In this document: positions 33,901 to 42,540 of the stretch, in pieces
Position numbering within the stretch: position 1 is the stretch's first letter
Layout of the letters: the number at the start of each line of letters is the position of its first letter
Source: Pseudomonas sp. Irchel 3E13
GTDB taxonomy: Bacteria > Pseudomonadota > Gammaproteobacteria > Pseudomonadales > Pseudomonadaceae
Direction of reading: 5' to 3'
DNA length: 64,000 nt
NCBI RefSeq assembly: GCF_900187455.1
Contig: NZ_FYDX01000015.1
Location: forward strand, 62,001-126,000
The notes under the pieces: model-generated
The model's database searches: none
What the model was told of the DNA's origin: nothing
Seen by the model: the letters and a program-made list of their open reading frames with translations, nothing else
Made by a program: the position numbers and the translations under genes

Positions 33901-34514
33901 GCGGGTTCCAGGTGGGGGGATTCTTGCCAGAGGGCTTCGATTGACAAGGCGGCACCGCCAGACGCGGCGACCCACTCTTCCTCTGTAGGAGCGAGCTTGC
34001 TCGCGATGGGCTGCGAAGCGGCCCCAAAACCGGACGGCGTGATTTCCGAGGTGACAAATGGAGTTGGCATCACCGTTTGTTTTTGAGGTTTGGGGTCTGT
34101 TGTGGCCGGCGTTGGGACCGCGTTGCGGTCCTTCGCGAGCAAGCTCGCTCCTACAGGGGGCAGTGATCTGTAGTGGTTTTCCAGGTGTGGCCGGTGACCT
34201 GCCAGCAGATACCCGCAGAAACTCTGGAGATCCTGGAACTCGAAGAACACCGTCGGCGGGACGGTGATGCCGAATCGTTGGGTGAACAGCGTGCCGATTT
34301 CGGTCGAAGCGATGGAGTCCAGGCCGTAGTCCATCAGTGGCCGGGTCGGCGAGAAGTCTTCGGGGACGATCTTCAGTACGCCCAGCAGCAGTTCGCGCAG
34401 ATCCTCCAGCAAGCGGGCTTCCAGCGTCGGCGGTGCGTCGAGGCTGTCGAGCAGGCGCAGCGCGTCAAGGGCGCTCAGTTCGTTGGCAGATGGCAGATGG
34501 GTGGGCTGGTTCAT
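30945..34514 (-). CDS. Fusion: ACP, alpha/beta hydrolase, and tandem aminotransferase-like regions lacking the PLP lysine
   Basis: The 1189-residue protein begins with an ACP (about 30-105; Ser in LMDYGLDSIASTEI). A linker at about 118-178 is encoded by an inverted REP pair. An alpha/beta hydrolase follows (about 235-455), with its nucleophile in GYSFGGVLAQ near 318. The rest resembles class III PLP aminotransferases. A partial copy at about 470-740 has PDLLVFGEGLNGFQAPLG, and a fuller one at about 745-1175 has VGVDETQTNLATGDF and PDIVALGSALCDS. The lysine expected in these last motifs (LxKGLGGG type) is Glu in the first and Ser in the second. Transamination is therefore doubtful; a binding role or other lyase chemistry is possible. 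The hydrolase may release or edit the chain. Confidence 0.72.
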   Translation of the reverse strand: MNQPTHLPSANELSALDALRLLDSLDAPPTLEARLLEDLRELLLGVLKIVPEDFSPTRPLMDYGLDSIASTEIGTLFTQRFGITVPPTVFFEFQDLQSFCGYLLAGHRPHLENHYRSLPPVGASLLAKDRNAVPTPATTDPKPQKQTVMPTPFVTSEITPSGFGAASQPIASKLAPTEEEWVAASGGAALSIEALWQESPHLEPAQSLLDHHLLTCRQATRIQFQRPTAPRLECATYGQGTPVLLLGGLVMPYDVMWRLQLQALGEQHRLIMFHLPGCDAAELPDAFDIAHLVTDLTDLLDQLGISAPLPVIGYSFGGVLAQAFALAHPERCAGLCITVSSPFSEGASNFPVLMRELQKSPRFMTLNRGWHMPALPAYQDVIGDFDLRPRLPALSCPCRIICGSDDAYQPPAYSALIAETVPHAELIEVAGAGHLLGFTHHEQYNRLLLEFLTGLPAPGTPTPRPRPGVFQPASAQTLETLGDYVRQGDQGHCAILSAPAAQTALLLNHLGQRGKREAGDYRSYFLTSLEEALDAALRVARHHARNRTPDGEAGLLLVDASGYWARYFNPLQGADAQALVPGVRVVASLAEARTLLARLGPRQLAAVACIEAADASPDACDALIAQLAGSGILSLFVEHCRGAGDWSLAALREAPDLLVFGEGLNGFQAPLGACLVHERVKNPWLMTPNESYVRHVMSNFGLPLRLAVEHLTQQFAGELHGPLLRQLRRIESSSEATFQTHLRYGNSGYARIARMHGFDARFYEAHGVRSRLRVDGEPSRDIIDCFVNVGTCPRGLNPADVVEQVAGKHDPRHDYWGELTQLLAEQTGLPLALPASSTVTAVEAALTLGLLGAPGERRKLLCFSGGLGFSMLSAAASRNETFDIFRQPFEPLHANTLFIDPQAADAEDQLQAHLLSGEVALVWFETLQVDANASRPIPPALIALVERHREAGGYRVGVDETQTNLATGDFLHSQAQVSRPDIVALGSALCDSLLPMGVVLYREALGQRAAQRQPERLLDLQTRGINQLCAHLALNCLRAIARDAGLAHARDQGEYFKQGLLALQREFPLISGVRGEGLLLTVELDLRDTPAFVERSFGYLLWGSLLRDPQGGVAAAVCPIYNNCLRYLPPLTIDRDAIDLMLANLRRALVRGIDGVLQDCAAHNRRLGDSRTADFLAGLIPAKKKGATL
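33983..34156. repeat. Inverted REP pair (REPIN-like) inside a coding sequence
   Basis: Arms are at 33983-34007 (ctgtaggagcgagcttgctcgcga type) and 34131-34156, its inverted copy, separated by about 120 bases. Each arm is itself an imperfect hairpin of the Pseudomonas REP kind. The element is read through in frame: the arms translate as VGASLLAK and IASKLAPT on the minus strand, in the linker between the ACP and hydrolase domains. Confidence 0.85.
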
Positions 34515-34539
34515 GGTCGAGCCTCGCGAAGCTTCGGGT

Positions 34540-35856
34540 TCAGGCGCTGTGGGCCAGGGGTTGCGCCGTTTGCAGGCGGGCGGTGAGGAAGTTCAGGGTG
34601 CGAATGAATTTCCACAGGTCGACTTCATGGGCATGCCGCTGGGTCTGCATGAAGCGTTGCTGGCCAAGGTCGAGCCGTTCCGGCGCGAGCTTGATCTGCT
34701 GCAGTTGCCGCCACGCCGGACTGTCAGCGGTGCGGGCCTGGATGCAGGCGGCGATGAAGCGGCCGGTCATGTTGGCCAGGTTGCCGATGCCCGACGGCGT
34801 ATTGAGGTAGCCGACGAACATCAGGTCGTCGTGCTCGGCCGGCAACATGCGCATGAACAGCCCGTCGAACTCCCGCTGCCAGTCGAACACTTCTTGCGGC
34901 AGGAACGGCAGGTCGATGCCGTAGCCGGTGGCCCAGACGATCAGGTCGATGGTTTCCACGCTGCCATCGCTGAAGTGCACCTGCTGGCCGTCGAAGCGGC
35001 TGATGTCCGGCTTGGCGTGGAGGTCGCCGTGGCCGATGTAGTAGAGGACCTGCGAGTTGAGGATCGGATGGCATTCGCGGATGTCGTGGTCCGGCGCCGG
35101 CAGGCCGTAGTCGCGGCCATCGAAGCCGGCGAACTTGAAGCTGCGCTCGACATGCGCCCAGTAGTCATCCTCGTCGCTGAACTTCGGCGCCTGGTCCATC
35201 AGCCATTCCTGGGTCGGTTGGCCGTCGATGAACTTGGGCATGTAGTGGTAGCCGCGGCGGGTCGAATGCAGGGCGCGGGTGGCGGTCTGCGCGGCGTCGA
35301 CGGCGATGTCGCAGCCGGAGTTGCCGCCGCCCACCACCAGCACCCGCTTGCCGCGCAATTGTTCCGCGGAGCGGTAGTCCCGCGCGTGCAGGCTCGGGCC
35401 GCTGAAGGTGCCGGGGTAATCGGGGATCTTCGGCACGCCGAGCAGGCCGTTGCACACCACCACCACCGCGTAGCGGGACTGGCTGCCGTCGGCGAAGGTC
35501 AGTTGCCAGCCCTGACGGTCCTTGGCCATGTGCGTGACGCGGGTGTTGAAGCGGGTGTGCGCGGCGAGCTGGCAGTGCTCGGCCAGTTGCGTGAGGTAGG
35601 CGAACACCTGGTTGTGTCGCGGGTAGTCGGGGTAGTCGGCGGGCATGGGAAAGTCGGCGAACTGGGTGTTGCGCCGCGAGCTGATGAGGTGCACCGACGC
35701 GTACATCTTCGACGCCGGGCCATCGGGCTGCCAGTTGCCGCCGAAGCGCGCGGTGGCCTCGATGATCTCGAAGTTGACCCCGGCCTCGCGCAGGGCCTTG
35801 GCCACGCCCAGGCCACTGGCCCCGGCGCCGATGATGGCGATTGTCGGCTGCTGCAT
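34540..35856 (-). CDS. Flavin-containing monooxygenase 2 of the PKS cluster
   Basis: A 438-residue flavoprotein related to the other monooxygenase in this operon. It has the FAD motif IAIIGAGASGLGVAKAL at the N-terminus, the NADPH motif VLVVGGGNSGCDIAVDAA (about residue 170) and IVWATGYGIDLPFLP (about 330). The spacing fits FMO-type enzymes. ATG at 35856 follows AAAGGGAATCGACGC. It lies 29 bases after the large PKS gene and 25 before the ACP-hydrolase fusion gene. Two FMOs in one PKS cluster suggest two oxidation steps, or oxidation of one position followed by Baeyer-Villiger insertion; the substrates cannot be read from sequence. Confidence 0.85.
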   Translation of the reverse strand: MQQPTIAIIGAGASGLGVAKALREAGVNFEIIEATARFGGNWQPDGPASKMYASVHLISSRRNTQFADFPMPADYPDYPRHNQVFAYLTQLAEHCQLAAHTRFNTRVTHMAKDRQGWQLTFADGSQSRYAVVVVCNGLLGVPKIPDYPGTFSGPSLHARDYRSAEQLRGKRVLVVGGGNSGCDIAVDAAQTATRALHSTRRGYHYMPKFIDGQPTQEWLMDQAPKFSDEDDYWAHVERSFKFAGFDGRDYGLPAPDHDIRECHPILNSQVLYYIGHGDLHAKPDISRFDGQQVHFSDGSVETIDLIVWATGYGIDLPFLPQEVFDWQREFDGLFMRMLPAEHDDLMFVGYLNTPSGIGNLANMTGRFIAACIQARTADSPAWRQLQQIKLAPERLDLGQQRFMQTQRHAHEVDLWKFIRTLNFLTARLQTAQPLAHSA

Positions 35857-35885
35857 TGCGTCGATTCCCTTTGCGGTTGGAGTGG

Positions 35886-38800
35886 TCAAAGCAGGGCCTT
35901 GAGCAGGGTGCGGGCCTGGTCCGGGGTGATTTCCTGGCGGGACAGGCGGTCGAGGATGTCTTGGGGGGTAGGGGGGGCCTTCGCGAGCAAGCTCGCTCCT
36001 ACAGTGGGCCGCGATTCTGTAGGAGCGAGCTTGCTCGCGAAGGGCGCGACCCAATACCTGCGCCGAAGGAACGCATACCCCGGCAACGGCACTTTCCGGC
36101 CCGGCTCGGCAGCAAGCTCGACATCCATCCCGTCCAGCCAGCGCGCTGCCTCATCCCGCAACCCACCAGCCCCCAACAGCGTCCGCGCTTCACCTTCACG
36201 ACCCTCCAGCAGCCACTCACCGAGCAACTGCCGCAGTTCATCAAAGTCCCCGGCAATCACCGCCAGGCGTACCTCATCGAACCGCTGCCGCCCCGCGCGC
36301 AGGGTCCGGGCGACTTCGGCGGTGGTGAAGCCTTCGCGTCCCAGGCGCGCCGTCGGCTGCTGGGGCGCCAGGGCGCGTTCGTGTTCCAGGTGATCGACGA
36401 AGCGTTGCAGGTACTCGCGCAATTGCCCCTGGCCACGGGCGCTGAAGACGAACACCCCTGCGCCGGTCACCGGCGGCAGGGCGCCCGGCGCGGCGTCTTC
36501 CAGCAACAGGTGGGCGTTGGCGCCACCGGCGCCGAAGGAACTGATCGCCGCCACCCGCGGCAAGCCATCACGGGGGGCCGGCCACGGCGCGAGGTGCTGC
36601 TGGACCACGAACGGGGTCTTGCTGAAGTCGATGTTCGGGTTCAGCGGCTCGGCATGGATCGACGGCGCCAGTTGCCGGTGCTTGAACTGCAACAGCACCT
36701 TGGTCAGCGCGGCCATGCCGGCGGCCGATTCCAGGTGGCCGAGGTTGGCTTTCACCGAGCCGATCGGACACTGCCAGTCCTCTGGCACCTGGGCGCCGAT
36801 GGCCTTGCCGAGGCCGCGGATTTCGATCGGGTCACCGAGGCTGGTGCCGGTGCCGTGGGCTTCGATATAGCCCAGCCGCGAGGCCGGCAAGCCCGAACGC
36901 TCCAGCGCGCGGCCGATCACCTGGGCCTGGGCGTCGGCGTTCGGCACGGTGTAACCCGAGGTCCGGCCGCCGTGGTTGAGGTCGCTGCCGCGGATCACCC
37001 CGTGGATATGGTCGCCGTCGCGCAGGGCCTGGGCCAGCGGCTTGAGCAGCACCACGCCGACGCCTTCGCCGGGCACGTAGCCGTCGCCGTCGGCGCCGAA
37101 GCTGCGGCACTGGCCCTGGGTCGAGGCGAAGTTGAGTTCGCACAGGGTGCGGTATTTGTACGGGTGCAGCGACAGGTTGACGCCGCCGGCCAGGGCCAGG
37201 TCGCAACTGCCGCCACGGATCAGCTCGCAGGCCAGGTGCAGGCTGGTCAGCGACGACGAGCACATGCTGTCGACGGCGAACGACGGGCCTTCCAGGTCGA
37301 GGCAGAACGACACCCGGTTGGCGATCGAGGCGTAGGACGAGTTAGTCAGGGTCGCCGGTTTTTCCGGCCAGGCGCTGGCGCCGTAGAACTGGTATTCGCC
37401 GTACATCACCCCGGCGATCACCGCCACCCGCCGCCGTGGCACGCCGGGCAGGCGCGGGCCGGAGAGGCTCTGCGGGGTGTAGCCGGCATCTTCGACGGCG
37501 TGCCAGGCGGTCTGCAGGAACAACCGTTCCTGCGGGTCCATGCGCTCGGCGTCGCGGGGCGAGATGCCGAAGAACAGCGGGTCAAAACAGTCGAAATCAT
37601 CCAGTTGCCCGCCCCAGCGGGCGTACAGCGGGTTTTCGTCGTCCGCCTGTTGCCAGCGGTGGCTGATATCGCTGACCAGATCGTCGCCCGCCGCCAAGTG
37701 TTGCCACAGCGCCTGGGCGTCGCGGGCGCCGGGGTAGCGGCCGGCGAGGCCGATGATCGCGATGTCCTGACGCCCGGCGTCGGGTTCCATGATCGGCGCC
37801 GGCAGTGGTGGCGCTTCCGCTTGTATTGGCGGGCTGACGACTTCGACTGGTGCAAGGCGGGCCGTTTGTTCGGGGTGCTCGGCTTCCAGCAGCGCCGCCA
37901 ACTCGCGCAGGCTGCGCACTTCGAACAGCACGGTTTTCGACAGGTCGGGGAAATGCCGTTCAAGGCGCCCGTTCAGTTCCATGACCAGGATCGAATCGAG
38001 GCCGAAGACTTCCAGCGAGGTGTCCGGGTCGATGCGCTCCAGCGCGGTGGCGGTGACCTCGGCCAGTTGCTGGCTCAGGTAGTCCAGCAGCGACCCGCCC
38101 GTTTGCGCGGCGGGCGCGAGGGCCGGCGTTGGCGCGGCGATGCCGAACAGCGTCGCCACCGCGTCGCGCTGGCCGCACACCGGCACCAGCACGGCCTGCG
38201 GCAGGGCCAGGCAACGCAGGAAAACGTCGACGCCCTGGTCTTCCGGCAGCAGCGCCAGGCCATTGCGGCTCAGCCACTGGCGCACCGGTTCCGGCGCCTG
38301 CATGCCGTGCTCGGTCTGCCACAGCGGCCAGGCGATCGACAGCGAGCGGCCCGTGCCGCCGCGTTGCTGACGGCGTTCGACGAAGCGGTCGAGCCAGGCG
38401 TTGGCCAGGGCGTAGGCGCTCTGGCCGACATTGCCGTAGACCCCGGCCAGCGACGAACAGACCATGAACAGTTTCAGCGGATCCCGCGCCGTGGCCTGGT
38501 CCAGGTGTTGCGCGGCGAGGGTCTTGCCCTGCAACACGGCGTGGCGCTCGCTGGCCGGCTGGCGCAGGAAATAGCCGTCGTGCAATACGCCGGCGCAATG
38601 AATCACTCCGTGACAGCCACCGAAGCGCTGGCGGATCGCGGCCAGCGCGGCGTGCAGCGAGTCGGCGTCGGCGCAATCGGCCTGCCAGTAACCGGCGTTG
38701 GCCGCACCGAGTTGGCAGAGCTGCCGCAACCAGTCTTCGCTGCTGGCATCGGCGTCGCGGCGGCCGAGGATGGCCAGGTTCAAGCCGCCCAGCTTCGCCA

Positions 38801-41800
38801 GCGCGCCGGCCAGGGCGCGGCCGACGGCGCCCAGCCCACCGCTGATCAGCAGGGTGTCGCCGGGAGCGAAATCGATGGCCTGGCCGCGTTCGTTCGGGGC
38901 GATGAAGCGCAGCGAGGCGAGTTGGCGCTGGCTGTCGCCGAGGCGAATCCGTTGCACGCCGGGTTGCACGGCGGCCAGCAGTTCCTGCTCAAGCTGGACG
39001 GGGTTGCCATCCACCTCGATCAGGCTGGCGCTCAGGCTCGGCAGTTCCTGCACCACCGAGCGCAACAGCCCTTCGATGGCGCTGGCCGTGCCGACATCGA
39101 CCAGCACCCGCACCTGTAAACGCGGCGTGCCGAGGGCCTGACACAGGTGGCGCAGCAGGTCGGCGGCGACGAGCACGGCATCGAGGCCATCGCCCAGCGC
39201 GGCTTCATTGGCAGCCGGCGCACGCAGGTCCAGCAGCAGGCGTTCGGGGCTCAGTCCCTGGGTGGTCAGCAGGCGCAGCAGCAGGTCGATCTGCCGTGGG
39301 TCGTCGAGGTCGGCTTCTACCGTGCGCGGCGCCAGGTAGTGGAAGTGGCTGGCGGGGTGCAGGTGCCAACTGTTGTCCAGCACGGCGGCGGGCAGGGCGA
39401 GGTCGGGGTTGGCGCGGTAGAGCAGGGTGGTGGCCGGCGCGGCGGTTTGCGCGAGCGGCGCCGCCAGCCAGTACGGCTCCAATAAATGCACCGGCTGTTC
39501 CGCGGCAACCCGGTACTGGCGGAACGCGAAGCCGTCGATCTCCAGCAGCAGCGCCCCGGAGTCGGCGAACACGCGGAAGTCGTAGGTGCGCGTCGGCCCG
39601 TGCTGCGCCGGGTGCGGGCGCACTTGCACATACAGCCGCTCGGTCAGCACGGCGTGGCAGCGCAGCGACTGGCAGGCATAGGGCACGAAGGTAGTTTCGA
39701 TCGGGCCCGCGGTGACGAAGGCGCTTTGCAACACCGCGTCCAGCAGCGCCGGATCGAGGGCAGTCAACGCTTCGTTGGGTCGGGGGCGCAGACGCACTTC
39801 GGTCAGCGCCTGGTCGGTTCCGCGCCAGGCCGCGTGCAGGCACTGGAAGGTCGGGCCGTAGGCGATGCCCAGGTGTTCGAGGGTCGGGTAGAGCTGGCTG
39901 AGGTCCAGCGCTTCGCGGCAGTCGCGGCGCAGTTGGGCGAGGTCCGGCGCGCTGTGTGGTGCGTGCGCCAGGGCCCGGCACTCGCCGCGCAGGTGGGTTT
40001 CGCCATTGCTCTGGAAACTCAGGCGCAGTCCGCTGTCGTGGCGCTCGTGGTGACAGTCGAGGGTGCGTGCGTGCGGCGTGTCGAAGCGCACCGGGCTGGC
40101 CCAGGTCAGGGCGCGCAGCTCCAGCGGCAGGTCGAGGCCGTGGCGGCGTGCGCTGTCGACGCAGAAATCCAGATACGCCGCGGCCGGCAGCACCGGGTGG
40201 CCCTGGACCCGGTGATCGCGCAGGAAGAACTGCTGCGGATCGAGGCTGATGCGGCGGTTGTCGTTCGTGCTGGCGGCGGCGATGCGCGGCAGTTGATGCA
40301 GGTCGCGGGCGAAGGGATACAGCGGCGCGGCCAGCGGGACCGGTGCCTGCGGCCAGAAGCGGCTCCAGTCGGCGAACTGGCCGGCGACCCAGGCGCGGGC
40401 CAGGGCGTGGGGATCTTCGCCGGGTGCTTCGGCGTCCGGGAGCGTCCCCGCCCGGACCCGGCCCTGATAGCCCGAGGGCTCGCCGTCGAGGAAACGCGAC
40501 AGCCCGTCGCGCAGTGTTTGGGTGCCGCCGGCGACCAGTGCAAGCCGGTGATCGAAGGCCGCGCGGCAGCATTGCAGGGTGTAGGCGAGGGCGCCAAGGG
40601 CGTCGTCGCCGTGGGGTTCAAGCCAGGCCAGCAGGGCGCTGGCCTGTTCGCGCAATTGGTGGGCACTGCGCGCCGAGAGCACGAACACCGGCACTCCGGC
40701 GCTGGCGGTGGGGGCCACGGCATCGGGTGCCTGCTCGACGATGACATGGGCGTTGGCCCCGCCCGCACCGAAGGAGCTGATGCCGGCGCGGCGCACATCA
40801 CTGCTGTTCCATTCGCGGGCTTCGCGGACGATGCGCAGGTGGCTGTGTTCGAGGCCGGCGTCGGGGTTCAGGGTTTGCGAGTGCAGCGATGGCGCCAGCC
40901 GGCGGTGGCGCAACTGCAGCACCACCTTGCACAGGCTGGCCATGCCCGCCGCCGCTTCCAGATGGCCGAAGTTGCTCTTCACCGAACCGACATCGCAGGG
41001 CTCGTTGCCGGCAGTGGCGAGGGCCTGTTTCAGCCCCTGCAACTCGATCGGGTCGCCCAGCCGGGTGCCGGTGCCGTGGGCTTCGACGTAGCTGATACTG
41101 GCGGCCGGCACCCGTGCGTCGCTCAGCGCCTGTTCGATCAATTCGGCCTGAGCGCGGGCGCTGGGCACGGTGTAGCCGTTGCTGCGCCCGCCGTGGTTGA
41201 CCGCGCTGCCCTTGAGCACGGCGAGGATCCGGTCGCCATCGCGGCGCGCCGCCGCCAGCGGTTTGAGCAGCGCCGCCGCGACCCCTTCACCGGGCACGAA
41301 GCCGTCGGCGCCGCTGCCGAATGCCTGGCAGCGGCCGCTGGGCGAGAGCATGTGTTGCTGGCACAACTGCACGTACTTGGCCGGGTGGCTGTAGAGGTTG
41401 ACGCCGCCCACCAGCGCCGCGCGGCACTGGCCTTTGCGCAGACTTTCGACGGCCAGGTGCAGGGCGGTCAGCGATGACGAGCAGGCGGTGTCCACCGCCA
41501 GGCTCGGCCCACACAGGTCCAGGGCCCAGGACACGCGGTTGGCCACCGACCACGGCAGGCCGCTGGGAATCGCCGTCTGCCCGGCCTGCCACAGGGCGGG
41601 GCCGAGCAGCGGCCAGGTGTTGCTGGTGATGCCGACGAACACGCCGATGTCCAGCGAACCGTTGGCATGGCGCAGCACGCGGCTGCGTTCGCCGAGGTGG
41701 CCGCTGTCTTCCAGGGCATGCCAGGCGCATTGCAGGAACAGCCGTTCCTGCGGGTCGAGGCAGGCCGCTTCGCGTGGCGGAATGCCGAAGAATTGCGCGT

Positions 41801-42404
41801 CGAAACGCTCGATATCGTTGAGGAATCCGCCCCATTTGGCGTAGCTCAGGCCGCTGTCGCGGGCATCGGCCCCGGCCTGGAAAAAGCCCTCCAGCGGCCA
41901 GCGCTCGCCAGGAATCTCGCTGATCGAATCCAGGCCGTGCAGCAGGTTCTGCCAGAGCCGGTCGAGGTTGTCGGCATCGGGAAAACGCCCGTGCAGGCCA
42001 ACGATTGCGATATCCAGGGCGTCACTGTCCGGCCGCCGAAGGGCAAGTGGAGCGAGGTGCGGCCAGGGTGCTGCGGCGCTTTCTGGCGCCGCTGGCGTTT
42101 CTTGCTGCGTCGGGTGCTGCTGTTGCAGATAGCGCGCGCAAGTCTCGGGGTGCTCGCGCAGCAGGTGCTCGACCACTTCGCCAAGGGTGCGGCAGTCGAA
42201 CAGCAGGGTCTTGTTCAGGCCGGGGAACACCGGCTGGATTCGCTCGTTGAAGTTGAGGATCGCCAGGGAGGTCAGGCCGATCTCATGGAATGGCGCCTCA
42301 TCGTGCAGCGCTGCCGGGGCGAGGCCTGTGGCCTGTTGCAGCAGGCCGCGCACCAACTTCTTGAGCGCGGCCTTGAGGGCGACGTCTTCCCTGGACTGGA
42401 TCAT
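35886..42404 (-). CDS. Trans-AT polyketide synthase, ACP-KS-DH-KR-ACP-KS
   Basis: The 2172-residue megasynthase contains, in order: ACP1 (Ser in IGLTSLAIL, about 45); KS1 (about 130-555; Cys in VDTACSSS, then EAHGTGT and GHLEAAAG); DH (about 715-980; HRVQGHPVLP and LDAVLQ); KR (about 1185-1440; GGLGAVGRA and CSSLAGVYGN with SAYALANAW); ACP2 (Ser in FGLDSILVMEL, about 1468); and KS2 (about 1545-1970; VDSMCSSSL, HGTGT, GHLESAAG). A 200-residue tail follows, partly encoded by an inverted REP pair at about 2121-2142. There is no AT or thioesterase domain, which fits a trans-AT system whose chain passes to another protein. The ATG at 42404 has AAGGAGTG just upstream. KS2 is followed by no ACP, so its partner carrier must be on another polypeptide. 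Confidence 0.9.
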   Translation of the reverse strand: MIQSREDVALKAALKKLVRGLLQQATGLAPAALHDEAPFHEIGLTSLAILNFNERIQPVFPGLNKTLLFDCRTLGEVVEHLLREHPETCARYLQQQHPTQQETPAAPESAAAPWPHLAPLALRRPDSDALDIAIVGLHGRFPDADNLDRLWQNLLHGLDSISEIPGERWPLEGFFQAGADARDSGLSYAKWGGFLNDIERFDAQFFGIPPREAACLDPQERLFLQCAWHALEDSGHLGERSRVLRHANGSLDIGVFVGITSNTWPLLGPALWQAGQTAIPSGLPWSVANRVSWALDLCGPSLAVDTACSSSLTALHLAVESLRKGQCRAALVGGVNLYSHPAKYVQLCQQHMLSPSGRCQAFGSGADGFVPGEGVAAALLKPLAAARRDGDRILAVLKGSAVNHGGRSNGYTVPSARAQAELIEQALSDARVPAASISYVEAHGTGTRLGDPIELQGLKQALATAGNEPCDVGSVKSNFGHLEAAAGMASLCKVVLQLRHRRLAPSLHSQTLNPDAGLEHSHLRIVREAREWNSSDVRRAGISSFGAGGANAHVIVEQAPDAVAPTASAGVPVFVLSARSAHQLREQASALLAWLEPHGDDALGALAYTLQCCRAAFDHRLALVAGGTQTLRDGLSRFLDGEPSGYQGRVRAGTLPDAEAPGEDPHALARAWVAGQFADWSRFWPQAPVPLAAPLYPFARDLHQLPRIAAASTNDNRRISLDPQQFFLRDHRVQGHPVLPAAAYLDFCVDSARRHGLDLPLELRALTWASPVRFDTPHARTLDCHHERHDSGLRLSFQSNGETHLRGECRALAHAPHSAPDLAQLRRDCREALDLSQLYPTLEHLGIAYGPTFQCLHAAWRGTDQALTEVRLRPRPNEALTALDPALLDAVLQSAFVTAGPIETTFVPYACQSLRCHAVLTERLYVQVRPHPAQHGPTRTYDFRVFADSGALLLEIDGFAFRQYRVAAEQPVHLLEPYWLAAPLAQTAAPATTLLYRANPDLALPAAVLDNSWHLHPASHFHYLAPRTVEADLDDPRQIDLLLRLLTTQGLSPERLLLDLRAPAANEAALGDGLDAVLVAADLLRHLCQALGTPRLQVRVLVDVGTASAIEGLLRSVVQELPSLSASLIEVDGNPVQLEQELLAAVQPGVQRIRLGDSQRQLASLRFIAPNERGQAIDFAPGDTLLISGGLGAVGRALAGALAKLGGLNLAILGRRDADASSEDWLRQLCQLGAANAGYWQADCADADSLHAALAAIRQRFGGCHGVIHCAGVLHDGYFLRQPASERHAVLQGKTLAAQHLDQATARDPLKLFMVCSSLAGVYGNVGQSAYALANAWLDRFVERRQQRGGTGRSLSIAWPLWQTEHGMQAPEPVRQWLSRNGLALLPEDQGVDVFLRCLALPQAVLVPVCGQRDAVATLFGIAAPTPALAPAAQTGGSLLDYLSQQLAEVTATALERIDPDTSLEVFGLDSILVMELNGRLERHFPDLSKTVLFEVRSLRELAALLEAEHPEQTARLAPVEVVSPPIQAEAPPLPAPIMEPDAGRQDIAIIGLAGRYPGARDAQALWQHLAAGDDLVSDISHRWQQADDENPLYARWGGQLDDFDCFDPLFFGISPRDAERMDPQERLFLQTAWHAVEDAGYTPQSLSGPRLPGVPRRRVAVIAGVMYGEYQFYGASAWPEKPATLTNSSYASIANRVSFCLDLEGPSFAVDSMCSSSLTSLHLACELIRGGSCDLALAGGVNLSLHPYKYRTLCELNFASTQGQCRSFGADGDGYVPGEGVGVVLLKPLAQALRDGDHIHGVIRGSDLNHGGRTSGYTVPNADAQAQVIGRALERSGLPASRLGYIEAHGTGTSLGDPIEIRGLGKAIGAQVPEDWQCPIGSVKANLGHLESAAGMAALTKVLLQFKHRQLAPSIHAEPLNPNIDFSKTPFVVQQHLAPWPAPRDGLPRVAAISSFGAGGANAHLLLEDAAPGALPPVTGAGVFVFSARGQGQLREYLQRFVDHLEHERALAPQQPTARLGREGFTTAEVARTLRAGRQRFDEVRLAVIAGDFDELRQLLGEWLLEGREGEARTLLGAGGLRDEAARWLDGMDVELAAEPGRKVPLPGYAFLRRRYWVAPFASKLAPTESRPTVGASLLAKAPPTPQDILDRLSRQEITPDQARTLLKALL
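35979..36042. repeat. Inverted REP pair inside the PKS coding sequence
   Basis: Arms are at 35979-36004 and 36017-36042, only 12 bases apart, arranged in the opposite orientation to the pairs at 33983 and 60516. The frame stays open through both, giving FASKLAPT and VGASLLAK in the C-terminal tail of the 2172-residue PKS. The arms are nearly identical to those of the other two elements. Confidence 0.85.
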
Positions 42405-42540
42405 GTTCACTCCTTGAACCGGCTTCGGCGGGGCGTTCGGCGGACACGGGGCCGCCGACGCGAAGGCGCGCCAGGCAATACTCACTTTCAACGGGGTTGA
42501 ACGGCGACCGGCACACTTCCGGTCGCGGTCCGGCGAAGGT
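42405..42540. other. Gap between membrane-protein and PKS genes
   Basis: These 136 bases lie downstream of the four-helix membrane protein and upstream of the PKS start. Apart from the PKS ribosome site (AAGGAGTG) no terminator or promoter stands out, so the two genes may be co-transcribed. Confidence 0.4.

Noticed and set aside
30945..34514. Calling the C-terminal part an active class III aminotransferase
   Set aside because: The lysine needed for PLP binding is absent in both copies of the motif, so activity is not supported.
35841..39119. 1092-codon plus-strand open frame
   Set aside because: It is the antisense shadow of the PKS gene, whose KS, KR and ACP motifs are unmistakable on the other strand.
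22118..42404. Assigning the PKS cluster to a named natural product
   Set aside because: Domain order alone does not identify a product, and I could not run a comparison.
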